Assembly (NCBI RefSeq): GCF_900129315.1
Contig: NZ_FQUS01000006.1
Coordinates: forward strand, 1-64,000
Direction: 5' to 3'
Source: Fodinibius roseus
GTDB taxonomy: Bacteria; Bacteroidota; Rhodothermia; Balneolales; Balneolaceae
DNA: 64,000 nucleotides
The notes under the pieces: model-generated
Databases searched by the model: none
What the model was told of the DNA's origin: nothing
What the model saw: only the letters and a program-made list of their open reading frames with translations
Made by a program: the position numbers and the translations under genes
In this document: one piece after another, positions 28,346-36,336 of the stretch
Position numbering within the stretch: position 1 is the stretch's first letter
How the letters are laid out: every line of letters begins with the position of its first letter

Positions 28346-31084
28346 TCAGTAGTTCAGCGTCAATTTTGTAAAGTAATAGGCCCCGTTGAATCCGTGCTGT
28401 GAGGGCGGATACTTGAATACATTGAAATAGCTGTTGGCATACAGGTGCTCATCGGGATACACATCAAAGACATTATTACTCCCGACCGTAAGATCCACGG
28501 CCTCCGAAAGGCCGTAGGTGAGACTCAGATCGGTTACGAATTTTGCACTGTAGGTCTGCGGCTCCCCGAAAGCGCCGCCGGTATTCAGGCTGACTTCCCC
28601 GAACCGGACGCCCCGCACCATGGCCGACAGCCGTCCGATATCATACTGCAGGGTAGCGGAAACCTTCGACTGGGGATCTCCCTCCTCCAGCCGCAGCCGG
28701 TCCCACGGCTGCAGGTATAAATCAGCCTGCTCTTCGAGCTGGGGAGAGGTTTCCACGGCTCCCTGTACCTTGACCTCATTGAAGTTGGCTCCCAGAGAAA
28801 AATTCAGCTGACTGCCGTTGGCAAAGGGCTGGTTGTAGGTGGCTACCAGATCCACTCCACGCGTTCTCGTATCTATAGCGTTAGTGAAGAAATTGGCGGC
28901 CGACACCCCGTATTCGCGAAGCTCCCCGGCAATATTCCCCGGCAGTTCACTGACGTTGAATTCACTGGTCAGTATAATGCGATCTTCCACATCAATCTGG
29001 TAGAAGTCGGTGGTCAGACTCACATTCTGAAAGGGCCGGAGCGTGAACCCCAGACTGTAGTTGATTGAGGTCTCTTCTGTCAAGTCGGGTATGCCCAGCA
29101 GATCGGCGGGACGACTGTTATTGTTGAACGTGCCGATCTGTACCAGGCGGTTGTTATCGTTGAAATCGCTGGATACTTTGTTATAATATACCTGATGGAG
29201 CGAGGGAGCGCGAAAGCCCGTGTTAACGGCTCCGCGGATGGTCAGGAACCTTCCCAGCAGGTAGCGGGCCGACACTTTTCCGTTGATAGTATTGCCAAAG
29301 TCGCTGTACCGCTCAAAGCGAGTGGCGCCCGCAACCAGGAAGTCGTCTGTCAGGTTCACTTCCACTTCCCCAAACGCCGCAATGTTGGTCCGCGCGGCAC
29401 TTACTTCGTCAGCGGGACGAAAACCGGGATAGCCCTGCGAGCCGGCTGTTCGTCCCAATGTGTCCACCTTTCCCACTTCTATCCCGTTGGACACACTGTC
29501 CGCAATACCGTAATTGCGATACGATGGCTCATCGCCGGCCGTAATGCCGTAATTGTCGATCCGGAATTCCGAACCAAAAGCCACGTTGATGCCGGACAAC
29601 GCCCGGTCAAATCGTTTGGCAAAGGTGAGTCCGGTTACATTCTGGCTGAATGAGAATCCACCCACATCAAAAGCCGTCGGGGAGGAAGCGCCCAGGGTGG
29701 CATTCACGCTGTTGGTCACCCGAAAATCAAAGGCATTGCTTCCGAAACTGTTGCTGAAATCGATCTCCCACCCCCGGTATTCCCCGCGGATACCGGTCGT
29801 AATGGACTTGTCGGTAATAGAGGATTTGGTCAGTGGCTGAAATCCATGGGGATAAATCTCCGGGACATTCCCCCCGTCCACGGGCAGGCGCCGGAAAGGG
29901 AAGCCGGTCCCCTGCTTGTTGCTCAAGCTCCCGAAAAAATACACTTCCGTGCCCCGGTCATCCACAGGAACCGCCCCATTGACAAATGTGGAGGCGATCT
30001 GCATGCCCGCATCCCCGATATGGAACTTGAAGTCATCCCGCGTTTTTCCCCTTGCCTGGATTTCGGCGTTATCGGCCGCGCGGGCTTCTTCCGGATTCTG
30101 GTCAAACGGGTAGGCAAAACCGGGGGTATATACATGCAGGTCGTGATCGCCCGTCCGGTTCGTGGGCTCCCGGTTGGTAAAGGAGCCGGTAATATTGACA
30201 TACCCCTCTTCTCCCAATGCAAAGCCGTAATTTGCGTTTACCTTGGCCGTTTCGCCATCGCCTTCCCGGTAAACACCAGCCGTTGCACTGGTGCTCAGGG
30301 TGCCGGTATCTTCTTTCAGGATGATATTTATGACGCCGGCAATTGCATCTGAGCCGTATTGGGCCGCAGCGCCGTCGCGCAGGATCTCGATCCGGTCGAT
30401 GGAAGCGGTGGGTATCACGGACATATCGGTTCCTACGGTACCCCGTTTGCCGCCCAGGAGGTTAATGACCGAGCTGGTATGGCGACGCTTTCCGTTGACA
30501 AGCACCAGCAGCTGGTCGGGCCCCATGCCCCGGAGCGAGGCGGGCGCGTTGTGTTCCGATTCATCCGCTGCAGACTGTCTGTTCGACTGAAATGACGGGG
30601 CCACATAGGTCAGCAGCTGATTGACATCCACCTGTGGAGCCCGGGTATCAAGGTCATCAACGGATATCACGTCAATAGGCACCGCGGACTCCAGATTGCT
30701 CCGCCCCCCGCTGCGGGTTCCGGTTACCACCACTTCATTCCCTGAGATATAGGAGGAAGTGAGGGATACATCCAGTGTTCTGACCTCACCCGGCGAAAGA
30801 TCCGTCAGCGTTTCGATCCTGCTCTCGTATCCTATATACGAATACCGAAGCTCCGCTTCCCCTGCCGGTATCTCCAGCGAATAGCGGCCGTCCCGGCCGG
30901 TTACGGTGCCACGGGAAGTATCCAGCAGCCGGATGTTCACGCCCGGCAATCCTTCTCCCGTCGCCCGGTCCACCACCGTACCTTCTACAGTCGCCGTCTG
31001 CTGGGCCCGGCTTTCCAGCGGGAGATATAAGAAAAAGAGAACGGCAATGAAAAGAGATCCAAAAATGTGGTTTTTGATGAGCAT
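28346..31084 (-). CDS. TonB-dependent receptor with N-terminal regulatory beta domain
   Basis: Outer-membrane active transporter, 912 aa. Signal peptide (IFGSLFIAVLFFLYLPLESRA), then a carboxypeptidase-regulatory-like domain (VEGTVVDRATGEGLPGVNIRL, EIPAGEAELRYSYIGYES), the plug (VPIDVISVDDLD, GSDAIAGVINIILKED), and a beta barrel ending in FNGAYYFTKLTLNY, a proper aromatic terminal strand. It belongs to the TonB receptor superfamily rather than the SusC type; iron complexes, vitamins or peptides are possible cargo. The upstream gap holds a 145-bp repeat copy. Confidence 0.9.
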   Translation of the reverse strand: MLIKNHIFGSLFIAVLFFLYLPLESRAQQTATVEGTVVDRATGEGLPGVNIRLLDTSRGTVTGRDGRYSLEIPAGEAELRYSYIGYESRIETLTDLSPGEVRTLDVSLTSSYISGNEVVVTGTRSGGRSNLESAVPIDVISVDDLDTRAPQVDVNQLLTYVAPSFQSNRQSAADESEHNAPASLRGMGPDQLLVLVNGKRRHTSSVINLLGGKRGTVGTDMSVIPTASIDRIEILRDGAAAQYGSDAIAGVINIILKEDTGTLSTSATAGVYREGDGETAKVNANYGFALGEEGYVNITGSFTNREPTNRTGDHDLHVYTPGFAYPFDQNPEEARAADNAEIQARGKTRDDFKFHIGDAGMQIASTFVNGAVPVDDRGTEVYFFGSLSNKQGTGFPFRRLPVDGGNVPEIYPHGFQPLTKSSITDKSITTGIRGEYRGWEIDFSNSFGSNAFDFRVTNSVNATLGASSPTAFDVGGFSFSQNVTGLTFAKRFDRALSGINVAFGSEFRIDNYGITAGDEPSYRNYGIADSVSNGIEVGKVDTLGRTAGSQGYPGFRPADEVSAARTNIAAFGEVEVNLTDDFLVAGATRFERYSDFGNTINGKVSARYLLGRFLTIRGAVNTGFRAPSLHQVYYNKVSSDFNDNNRLVQIGTFNNNSRPADLLGIPDLTEETSINYSLGFTLRPFQNVSLTTDFYQIDVEDRIILTSEFNVSELPGNIAGELREYGVSAANFFTNAIDTRTRGVDLVATYNQPFANGSQLNFSLGANFNEVKVQGAVETSPQLEEQADLYLQPWDRLRLEEGDPQSKVSATLQYDIGRLSAMVRGVRFGEVSLNTGGAFGEPQTYSAKFVTDLSLTYGLSEAVDLTVGSNNVFDVYPDEHLYANSYFNVFKYPPSQHGFNGAYYFTKLTLNY

Positions 31085-31128
31085 AATTGTCCTGTGCGTA
31101 ATTAAATTGAGCTATTACATTAAAATTA

Positions 31129-31277
31129 AAGAAGGCTTTACAAAACCGTTCTTTTAGCCAATATCTGCATTTTCGCACCTTCAAAGTCCTCACATATGTC
31201 TTCTCTTATATGCTGTAGTTTTGAATGCGTTCAGGTATTGATATTGAACAAAACTCCCGGTTTTTAAAAGGCTTCTT
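31129..31277 (-). repeat. 145-bp family repeat, copy 2 (best-preserved ends)
   Basis: 149 bp with 20-bp terminal inverted repeats, AAGAAGGCTTTACAAAACCG at 31129-31148 and CGGTTTTTAAAAGGCTTCTT at 31258-31277, agreeing at 17 of 20 positions. The interior aligns with the copies at 34.96, 52.02 and 60.49 kb, including AATATCAATACCTGA in reverse complement. It sits in the 471 bp gap between two divergent genes, 45 bp upstream of the TonB receptor start, so it may carry or interrupt its promoter. No coding frame. Confidence 0.8.
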
Positions 31278-31555
31278 AAAATAATTAAAAAAATACTTTA
31301 ACATTAAATCGTAAAAGCAACGTATTAACGATATACAATTTAGGCTTTTGAAGCATATCGTAACCCCTGAAATATAAGCAAATCGATACGTCATTCTCAG
31401 CTGTTTGTTCTGGTTACATTCGATTGTTTATATCTTATTGGTAACTTTTTTTATATTGGCTCCTCTTAATCTGAAAGATATCGCTTCCTCAAAATAAACG
31501 ATACTGTTCCGATCGATGTTTTCAACCCTGTTATAAAGAAACGAGAAACCGTCAC

Positions 31556-32629
31556 ATGTACTTCTGGCCCCTGGTAACCACACTACTGTCCCTCGGAATC
31601 GCCCTCATTGTCGTGGACAAATTAATTTCGGCTCCAAGATATAAAGAAGGGGCATCCGACCATTTTAACGGGAAAAAGTTTGTCAATCCCAATACCCTTG
31701 ATGCGCATCATTACGGGGACGTGTTAAAGTGGTGGTTTTCGGGAAATGACAAAGGTTTGTGGCACAAACTAACCGAAGAAGACCTGACCGCTGCCCCGAA
31801 ACCGGACCCGGCGGTGCACCGCAAGGAGCTGCATGTGACCTTCATTAATCACGCCACGTTCCTGCTTCAGTTTGACGGACTGAATATTCTTACCGACCCG
31901 ATCTGGAGCCATCGCGCCAGTCCCTACCAGTGGATCGGCCCCCGGCGCATGCGTCCCCCGGGACTCAAATTCGATGACCTTCCCTCCATCGACACGGTAC
32001 TCATCAGCCATAATCACTACGACCATTTGGACCTGCAAACCGTGAGGGACCTTCACCGGGTGCACAATCCCACCTTTGTGGTTCCGCTCGGCGTCGAACA
32101 GTTTCTGCATGAGCACCATATTGATAATACGGTGCAGCTGGACTGGTGGCACGAGAGGCGTCTCCATGAGAGGCTTGCACTGACCGCCGTACCGGCCCGC
32201 CATTTTTCGGGCCGCGGCCTGTTCGATCGCAACAAAACCCTGTGGTGCGGGTACGTACTGCACACGCGGCTGGGGAATATCTACTTTGCAGGGGACACGG
32301 GATATGGTGATTTTTTCCGGGAAATCGGACGGGAATACGGTCCCATGCACACCTCTTTCATCCCCATCGGCGCCTATAAACCCCGCTGGTTTATGGAATC
32401 CATCCACCTGTCCCCCGAAGAAGCGGTCGTGGCCCACCGCGATGTGCAGTCCGAACAGAGCTTCGCCATGCATTTCGGTACGTTCCCGATGGCCGATGAC
32501 GGAATGTTTGAAGCAACCCGTGCCCTCAAACAGGAACTACGGGGAGATCCGTTGCTTCAGCAGGAGTTTCGTATTCCCATCGAGGGGGATCGCCATATCA
32601 TCCCCGCTTCAAAAGAGGCGAACTCCTGA
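31556..32629 (+). CDS. MBL-fold metallohydrolase, membrane-anchored
   Basis: A 357 aa protein with an N-terminal membrane anchor (FWPLVTTLLSLGIALIVVDKLI) and a metallo-beta-lactamase fold of the UlaG/NAPE-PLD-like type. Metal motifs are HNHYDHLD (HxHxDH), VPARHFSGRGLFDR and FAGDTGYGDFF, then MHFGTFPMAD. It has no beta-lactamase active-site marks beyond the fold. The reaction is unknown; homologues act on phosphodiester or lactone substrates. It is followed 281 bp later by dnaX; that gap holds no gene I can support. Confidence 0.85.
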   Translation: MYFWPLVTTLLSLGIALIVVDKLISAPRYKEGASDHFNGKKFVNPNTLDAHHYGDVLKWWFSGNDKGLWHKLTEEDLTAAPKPDPAVHRKELHVTFINHATFLLQFDGLNILTDPIWSHRASPYQWIGPRRMRPPGLKFDDLPSIDTVLISHNHYDHLDLQTVRDLHRVHNPTFVVPLGVEQFLHEHHIDNTVQLDWWHERRLHERLALTAVPARHFSGRGLFDRNKTLWCGYVLHTRLGNIYFAGDTGYGDFFREIGREYGPMHTSFIPIGAYKPRWFMESIHLSPEEAVVAHRDVQSEQSFAMHFGTFPMADDGMFEATRALKQELRGDPLLQQEFRIPIEGDRHIIPASKEANS

Positions 32630-32910
32630 GGAATAGAAAGGATGAAGACGCCCCGTCGACGAATATCCCCCTGCCTTTCCAGAATGCTATGACAATATCA
32701 AGTGCAGAGTGGATTCCTCTGGCGGTCGATCCGGGAGGTGTGGTGTAGTCCGGGCGGTCTGTCTCGTCGGTATGGCATATTTGGGATGAGAAAGGCAAAC
32801 CCGCATGCGGGGAAACCAAATCATAAAATTTACACACGCAATTGGCCATCATTTTTTGTAAATTTATGCGTTGTTTACGTAAGTAACTTCCAGCTCAACA
32901 AGCGCCTCCA

Positions 32911-34956
32911 ATGTCTGATAATTACCGAGCCCTAACCCGCACATACCGGCCCGTCTCATTCGATGATATCGTATCGCAGGAGCATGTCAGCAGCACGCTG
33001 AAAAATGCCATCAGCCAGAACCGGCTGGCCCATGCATATATGTTCTGCGGTCCGCGCGGGGTGGGCAAAACATCCATGGCACGCGTGCTGGCCCGCACTG
33101 TCAACCAGATTGACCGGGAAGTCGACGGCGAGTCACTGAACAAGACGCTGAATGTGGTTGAGATCGATGCCGCCTCGAACAACAGTGTGGATGATATTCG
33201 CGACCTGCGGGAGCGCGTACGCATTCCGCCCCAGAACGGGCGCTACAAGGTGTACATCATCGATGAGGTGCACATGCTCAGCAAGCAGGCCTTCAATGCC
33301 CTGCTGAAAACGCTGGAAGAACCCCCCGATCATATCATTTTTATTTTTGCGACCACGGAGCCCCACAAGGTATTGCCGACGATCCTCTCTCGCGTACAGC
33401 GGTTCGACTTCAAACGCATAGGAATTGAAGACATCGTAGCCCGCCTTAAAAAAGTCTGCCGTGATGAACATATCAGCATTGATGAAGAATCGCTTCATGT
33501 GATCGCAAAGAAAGCAGACGGGGCGTTGCGTGACGCATTGGGACTGCTGGACCAGGCCATTGCGTTTTGCGGCAATGACATTCAGCACGAAGAACTCCTC
33601 CGGGCGCTGAATGTGGTGAGTACGGAGCGGATGTTCGATTTCATGAAGACGGTAGAGCAGCAGGATGCGGGGCGGGGGCTTGAACTCATTGACGACCTGC
33701 TGCATGAGGGCTATGATATCCAGGAATACCTGGTGGGACTTACCGAGCATATCCGGAATCTCTATGTCGCCCGAAAATCGGAAAAGATGCACCTGGTGGA
33801 AGCCTCTGCAGAGACCAAAAAGCGGTATAACGTAGCCGCAAAGGCTTTTTCTGAAGATGACCTGATGCGTATGCTCCACCTGGTCAGCGAGGCCCAGTAT
33901 AAAATCAAGGAGGCTCAACAGCCGAAAATACAGTTTGAAATCACCCTGCTGAAGCTGATCCATATGGAGCGCAGCCAGAATCTGAATACGCTCATCTCCG
34001 AACTCCGGCAATTAAAAAAAAAGCTCCGTAACCAGCCGCGGTCAGACCTGATGTCAGTATCCCCGGGACAGGGGACCAGCGGCCGGGACGGGGCCCAAAA
34101 CGGGACGGCAGAGACCGCAGATAACCAATCGCCTGCGGCTGAAGAAGGCGGGCAAAAGGAAGAGAAGGGGAACAGGCGAGAGCAAGAGGATACAGATTCG
34201 GATGCGGAGGTTGATGTTGATCCTGAACCGGAGGCCGATATTGATGCGGAGGCGGAACCCGAACATACATCCGGACCGGCGCCCAAAACCGGTCCGGCCC
34301 AAAAAAGCGCCGGCAAACAGTCTTCGGGGACGGAACCAGATCACTCTCCGGCCCCGGACCCAGCTTCTTCTTCACCGCCCACGCCCGATTCTTCGGCGGA
34401 GCCGGCACATATACAAAAGGAATCCTCCAGCTCCCGCCCGGACCGTTCGTCCCCCGCAGATAGCTTCGACCGCATCTTTGATGATACCTCACTGGGCGAG
34501 CAAACGCCTTCTGGTGAATCATCTGCAACACCCGATACCGAGGCAGCTGCTCCGCCCGCTCCCAGGCGCGCGCCCGGCGATGTGACCCTCGATGAGGTCG
34601 GTAAGCAGTGGGAGGATTTTATTGAGCATCTCCGGAAGGAAGTTCCCCAGATGCTTTACTTTCAGATGCAGCGCGTAGAGCCCGTCAGCTTGGAAAAGGG
34701 GACCCTCCTGCTGCGCTGCAACGACGACTTTGCCAAAAAAATCGTCGACGAAAACAGCCGTCAGCTGGGTAAAATTTTAGAACAACAGATCGATGCTTTC
34801 CTCCATATTGACTGCCGGGTACAAAGGAACAACGACAACGCTCAGCAATCTGAAAGTCCCTATGAACGATTTAAGAAGCTCCAGGAACGCGACCCGACCA
34901 TAAAAACGTTGGTAGATCTCTTCGGAGCGGAGCTCGATTACAACCTGAACCAATAA
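32911..34956 (+). CDS. dnaX: DNA polymerase III subunit gamma/tau
   Basis: Clamp-loader subunit, 681 aa. AAA+ domain with Walker A CGPRGVGKTSMAR, Walker B VYIIDEVHML, sensor I FATTEPHKV and SRC-like SRVQRFDF. The usual four-cysteine zinc module between Walker A and EIDAASNNSVDD is missing; the loop NQIDREVDGESLNKTLNVVE contains no Cys. After domain III (to about 370) comes a long acidic, Pro-rich linker (about 375-540) and a conserved C-terminal tau-like domain (EEFIEHLRK-type WEDFIEHLRKEVPQML). It heads a dnaX-ybaB-recR cluster. No frameshift signal was seen. Confidence 0.95.
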   Translation: MSDNYRALTRTYRPVSFDDIVSQEHVSSTLKNAISQNRLAHAYMFCGPRGVGKTSMARVLARTVNQIDREVDGESLNKTLNVVEIDAASNNSVDDIRDLRERVRIPPQNGRYKVYIIDEVHMLSKQAFNALLKTLEEPPDHIIFIFATTEPHKVLPTILSRVQRFDFKRIGIEDIVARLKKVCRDEHISIDEESLHVIAKKADGALRDALGLLDQAIAFCGNDIQHEELLRALNVVSTERMFDFMKTVEQQDAGRGLELIDDLLHEGYDIQEYLVGLTEHIRNLYVARKSEKMHLVEASAETKKRYNVAAKAFSEDDLMRMLHLVSEAQYKIKEAQQPKIQFEITLLKLIHMERSQNLNTLISELRQLKKKLRNQPRSDLMSVSPGQGTSGRDGAQNGTAETADNQSPAAEEGGQKEEKGNRREQEDTDSDAEVDVDPEPEADIDAEAEPEHTSGPAPKTGPAQKSAGKQSSGTEPDHSPAPDPASSSPPTPDSSAEPAHIQKESSSSRPDRSSPADSFDRIFDDTSLGEQTPSGESSATPDTEAAAPPAPRRAPGDVTLDEVGKQWEDFIEHLRKEVPQMLYFQMQRVEPVSLEKGTLLLRCNDDFAKKIVDENSRQLGKILEQQIDAFLHIDCRVQRNNDNAQQSESPYERFKKLQERDPTIKTLVDLFGAELDYNLNQ

Positions 34957-35105
34957 AAGAGGGCTTTGAAAACCAGCGGTTTTATTCAATATCAACCCCT
35001 GAGCGATATAAAAACCGCAGTGTATATACAGGCAATACATGATGAGAATTTTAAAATCGCAAAAAAGTATAAACTGTGTAAAACAACAGTTTTTTCAGAG
35101 ATTTT
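34957..35105 (+). repeat. 145-bp family repeat, copy 3
   Basis: About 149 bp beginning AAGAGGGCTTTG directly after the dnaX stop codon. The interior TTCAATATCAACCCCTGAGCG differs from the 31.1 kb copy (reverse complement) at few positions, and GAGAATTTTAAAATCGCAAAA also aligns. The right end (about AACAACAGTTTTTTCAGAG) is more degraded. It separates dnaX from ybaB by 236 bp and has no coding frame. Confidence 0.7.
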
Positions 35106-35192
35106 AAAATTAATAAATCGATAATCACACAGAATGAACGGAACGGTTACCCGTTCTGTACACATGAACCTTAATACAAATGGAGTATCATT

Positions 35193-35537
35193 ATGAATAA
35201 TAATATGGCTGATATGTTCGGCAAGTTTTCCGAATTGCAATCAAAAGTGGAAGAAGCAAAACAGGAACTCGCCAAGCTGGAAGTGGAAGCCGAAGCCGGC
35301 GGGGGCATGGTCAAAGTGCGCGCCAACGGTGAACGCAAAATTCTCGGCATCGAGCTGGATAAAGAAGTGATCGATCCCGACGATGCGGAGATGCTGGAAG
35401 ACCTGGTGGTCGCCGGCGTCAACAAAGCGCTGGATAAAGCGGAAGAAGCGGCGCAGCAGCGCATGCAGGATACCTATAAAGATATGATGCCCGGCGGCGG
35501 CATTCCCGGCATGGACCTCAGCAAACTGGGACTTTAA
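35193..35537 (+). CDS. ybaB: YbaB/EbfC family nucleoid-associated protein
   Basis: A 114 aa DNA-binding protein of the YbaB/EbfC family. The N-terminal coiled helix (FGKFSELQSKVEEAKQELAKLEVE) and the core AGGGMVKVRANGERKILGIELDKEVID match the family, and the tail is Gly/Met-rich (DMMPGGGIPGMDLSKLGL). It lies between dnaX and recR, its usual location in bacteria. Start at 35193, giving MNNNMADMFGKF. Confidence 0.94.
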   Translation: MNNNMADMFGKFSELQSKVEEAKQELAKLEVEAEAGGGMVKVRANGERKILGIELDKEVIDPDDAEMLEDLVVAGVNKALDKAEEAAQQRMQDTYKDMMPGGGIPGMDLSKLGL

Positions 35538-35615
35538 AATGGTCGAAAGTTGCACGTATAAAGTATAAAGTTTGAACAACTTTTAACCTGTAACTTTCAA
35601 CATCTAAGCAAAAGC

Positions 35616-36224
35616 ATGAAAGGAACTTCTGAAATACTTGAGCAGGCGATCGAACAGCTGGCCAGGCTTCCTGGGACGGGACGCAAGTCGGCGCGGCGTA
35701 TCGCTCTCTACCTGCTCAAACAAAATGATGAGTCGGTGGTAAAACTTGCCGACGCGCTGGTTGCTCTCAAAAAATCGATCACCCGGTGCGAAACCTGCGG
35801 GGTCATCAGCGACGGAGATCCCTGCTCTATCTGCAGCAACCCGAAGCGGGAGACCGGGCAAATTTGCGTCGTTGAAGAATCGCAGGATGTCTTCCTCATC
35901 GAAAAGACCAACGAATTCCGGGGACGCTACCACGTGCTGGGCGGCGTCATCTCTCCTCTCGATAATATCGGTCCCGATGACGTGCGGATCAAACAGCTGA
36001 TGCAGCGCGTCAACGACGAAGAGGAATCGATAGAAGAGATCATCCTGGCGTTGAATCCCGACTCCGAAGGTGAGGCTACGGCCTACTATATCAATAAATT
36101 GCTCAAACCCTTTGACGGGGTTAAAGTCACCCGCATCGCCTACGGCATCCCGATGGGTACAGAGCTCGAATTTATCGACGAGGCTACCCTGAGCCGCGCT
36201 TTCGCCAGCCGGAATACTTTTTAA
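35616..36224 (+). CDS. recR: Recombination mediator RecR
   Basis: Promotes RecA loading on ssDNA gaps with RecO and RecF. The 202 aa protein has the HhH LARLPGTGRKSARRIAL, the C4 zinc finger (CETCGVISDGDPCSIC), and a Toprim domain with ICVVEESQDVFLIE and the acidic LNPDSEGEATAYYI. Length and order match RecR. It lies 78 bp after ybaB, completing the dnaX-ybaB-recR cluster. Confidence 0.96.
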   Translation: MKGTSEILEQAIEQLARLPGTGRKSARRIALYLLKQNDESVVKLADALVALKKSITRCETCGVISDGDPCSICSNPKRETGQICVVEESQDVFLIEKTNEFRGRYHVLGGVISPLDNIGPDDVRIKQLMQRVNDEEESIEEIILALNPDSEGEATAYYINKLLKPFDGVKVTRIAYGIPMGTELEFIDEATLSRAFASRNTF

Positions 36225-36336
36225 TTAGGAATTGGGAATTGAGAAACCCCTTATTTCATCCTGTTATTTGAAAATTACCCGGATTAGCTGCTTGATTTTA
36301 ACTGCTAATCGCATATTACTCTAATATCTGTTGCTT

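Noticed and set aside
32630-32910. Possible SRP RNA gene upstream of dnaX
   Set aside because: In some bacteria this RNA sits before dnaX, but the conserved GGAAGCAGC loop sequence is absent and no long hairpin was found.
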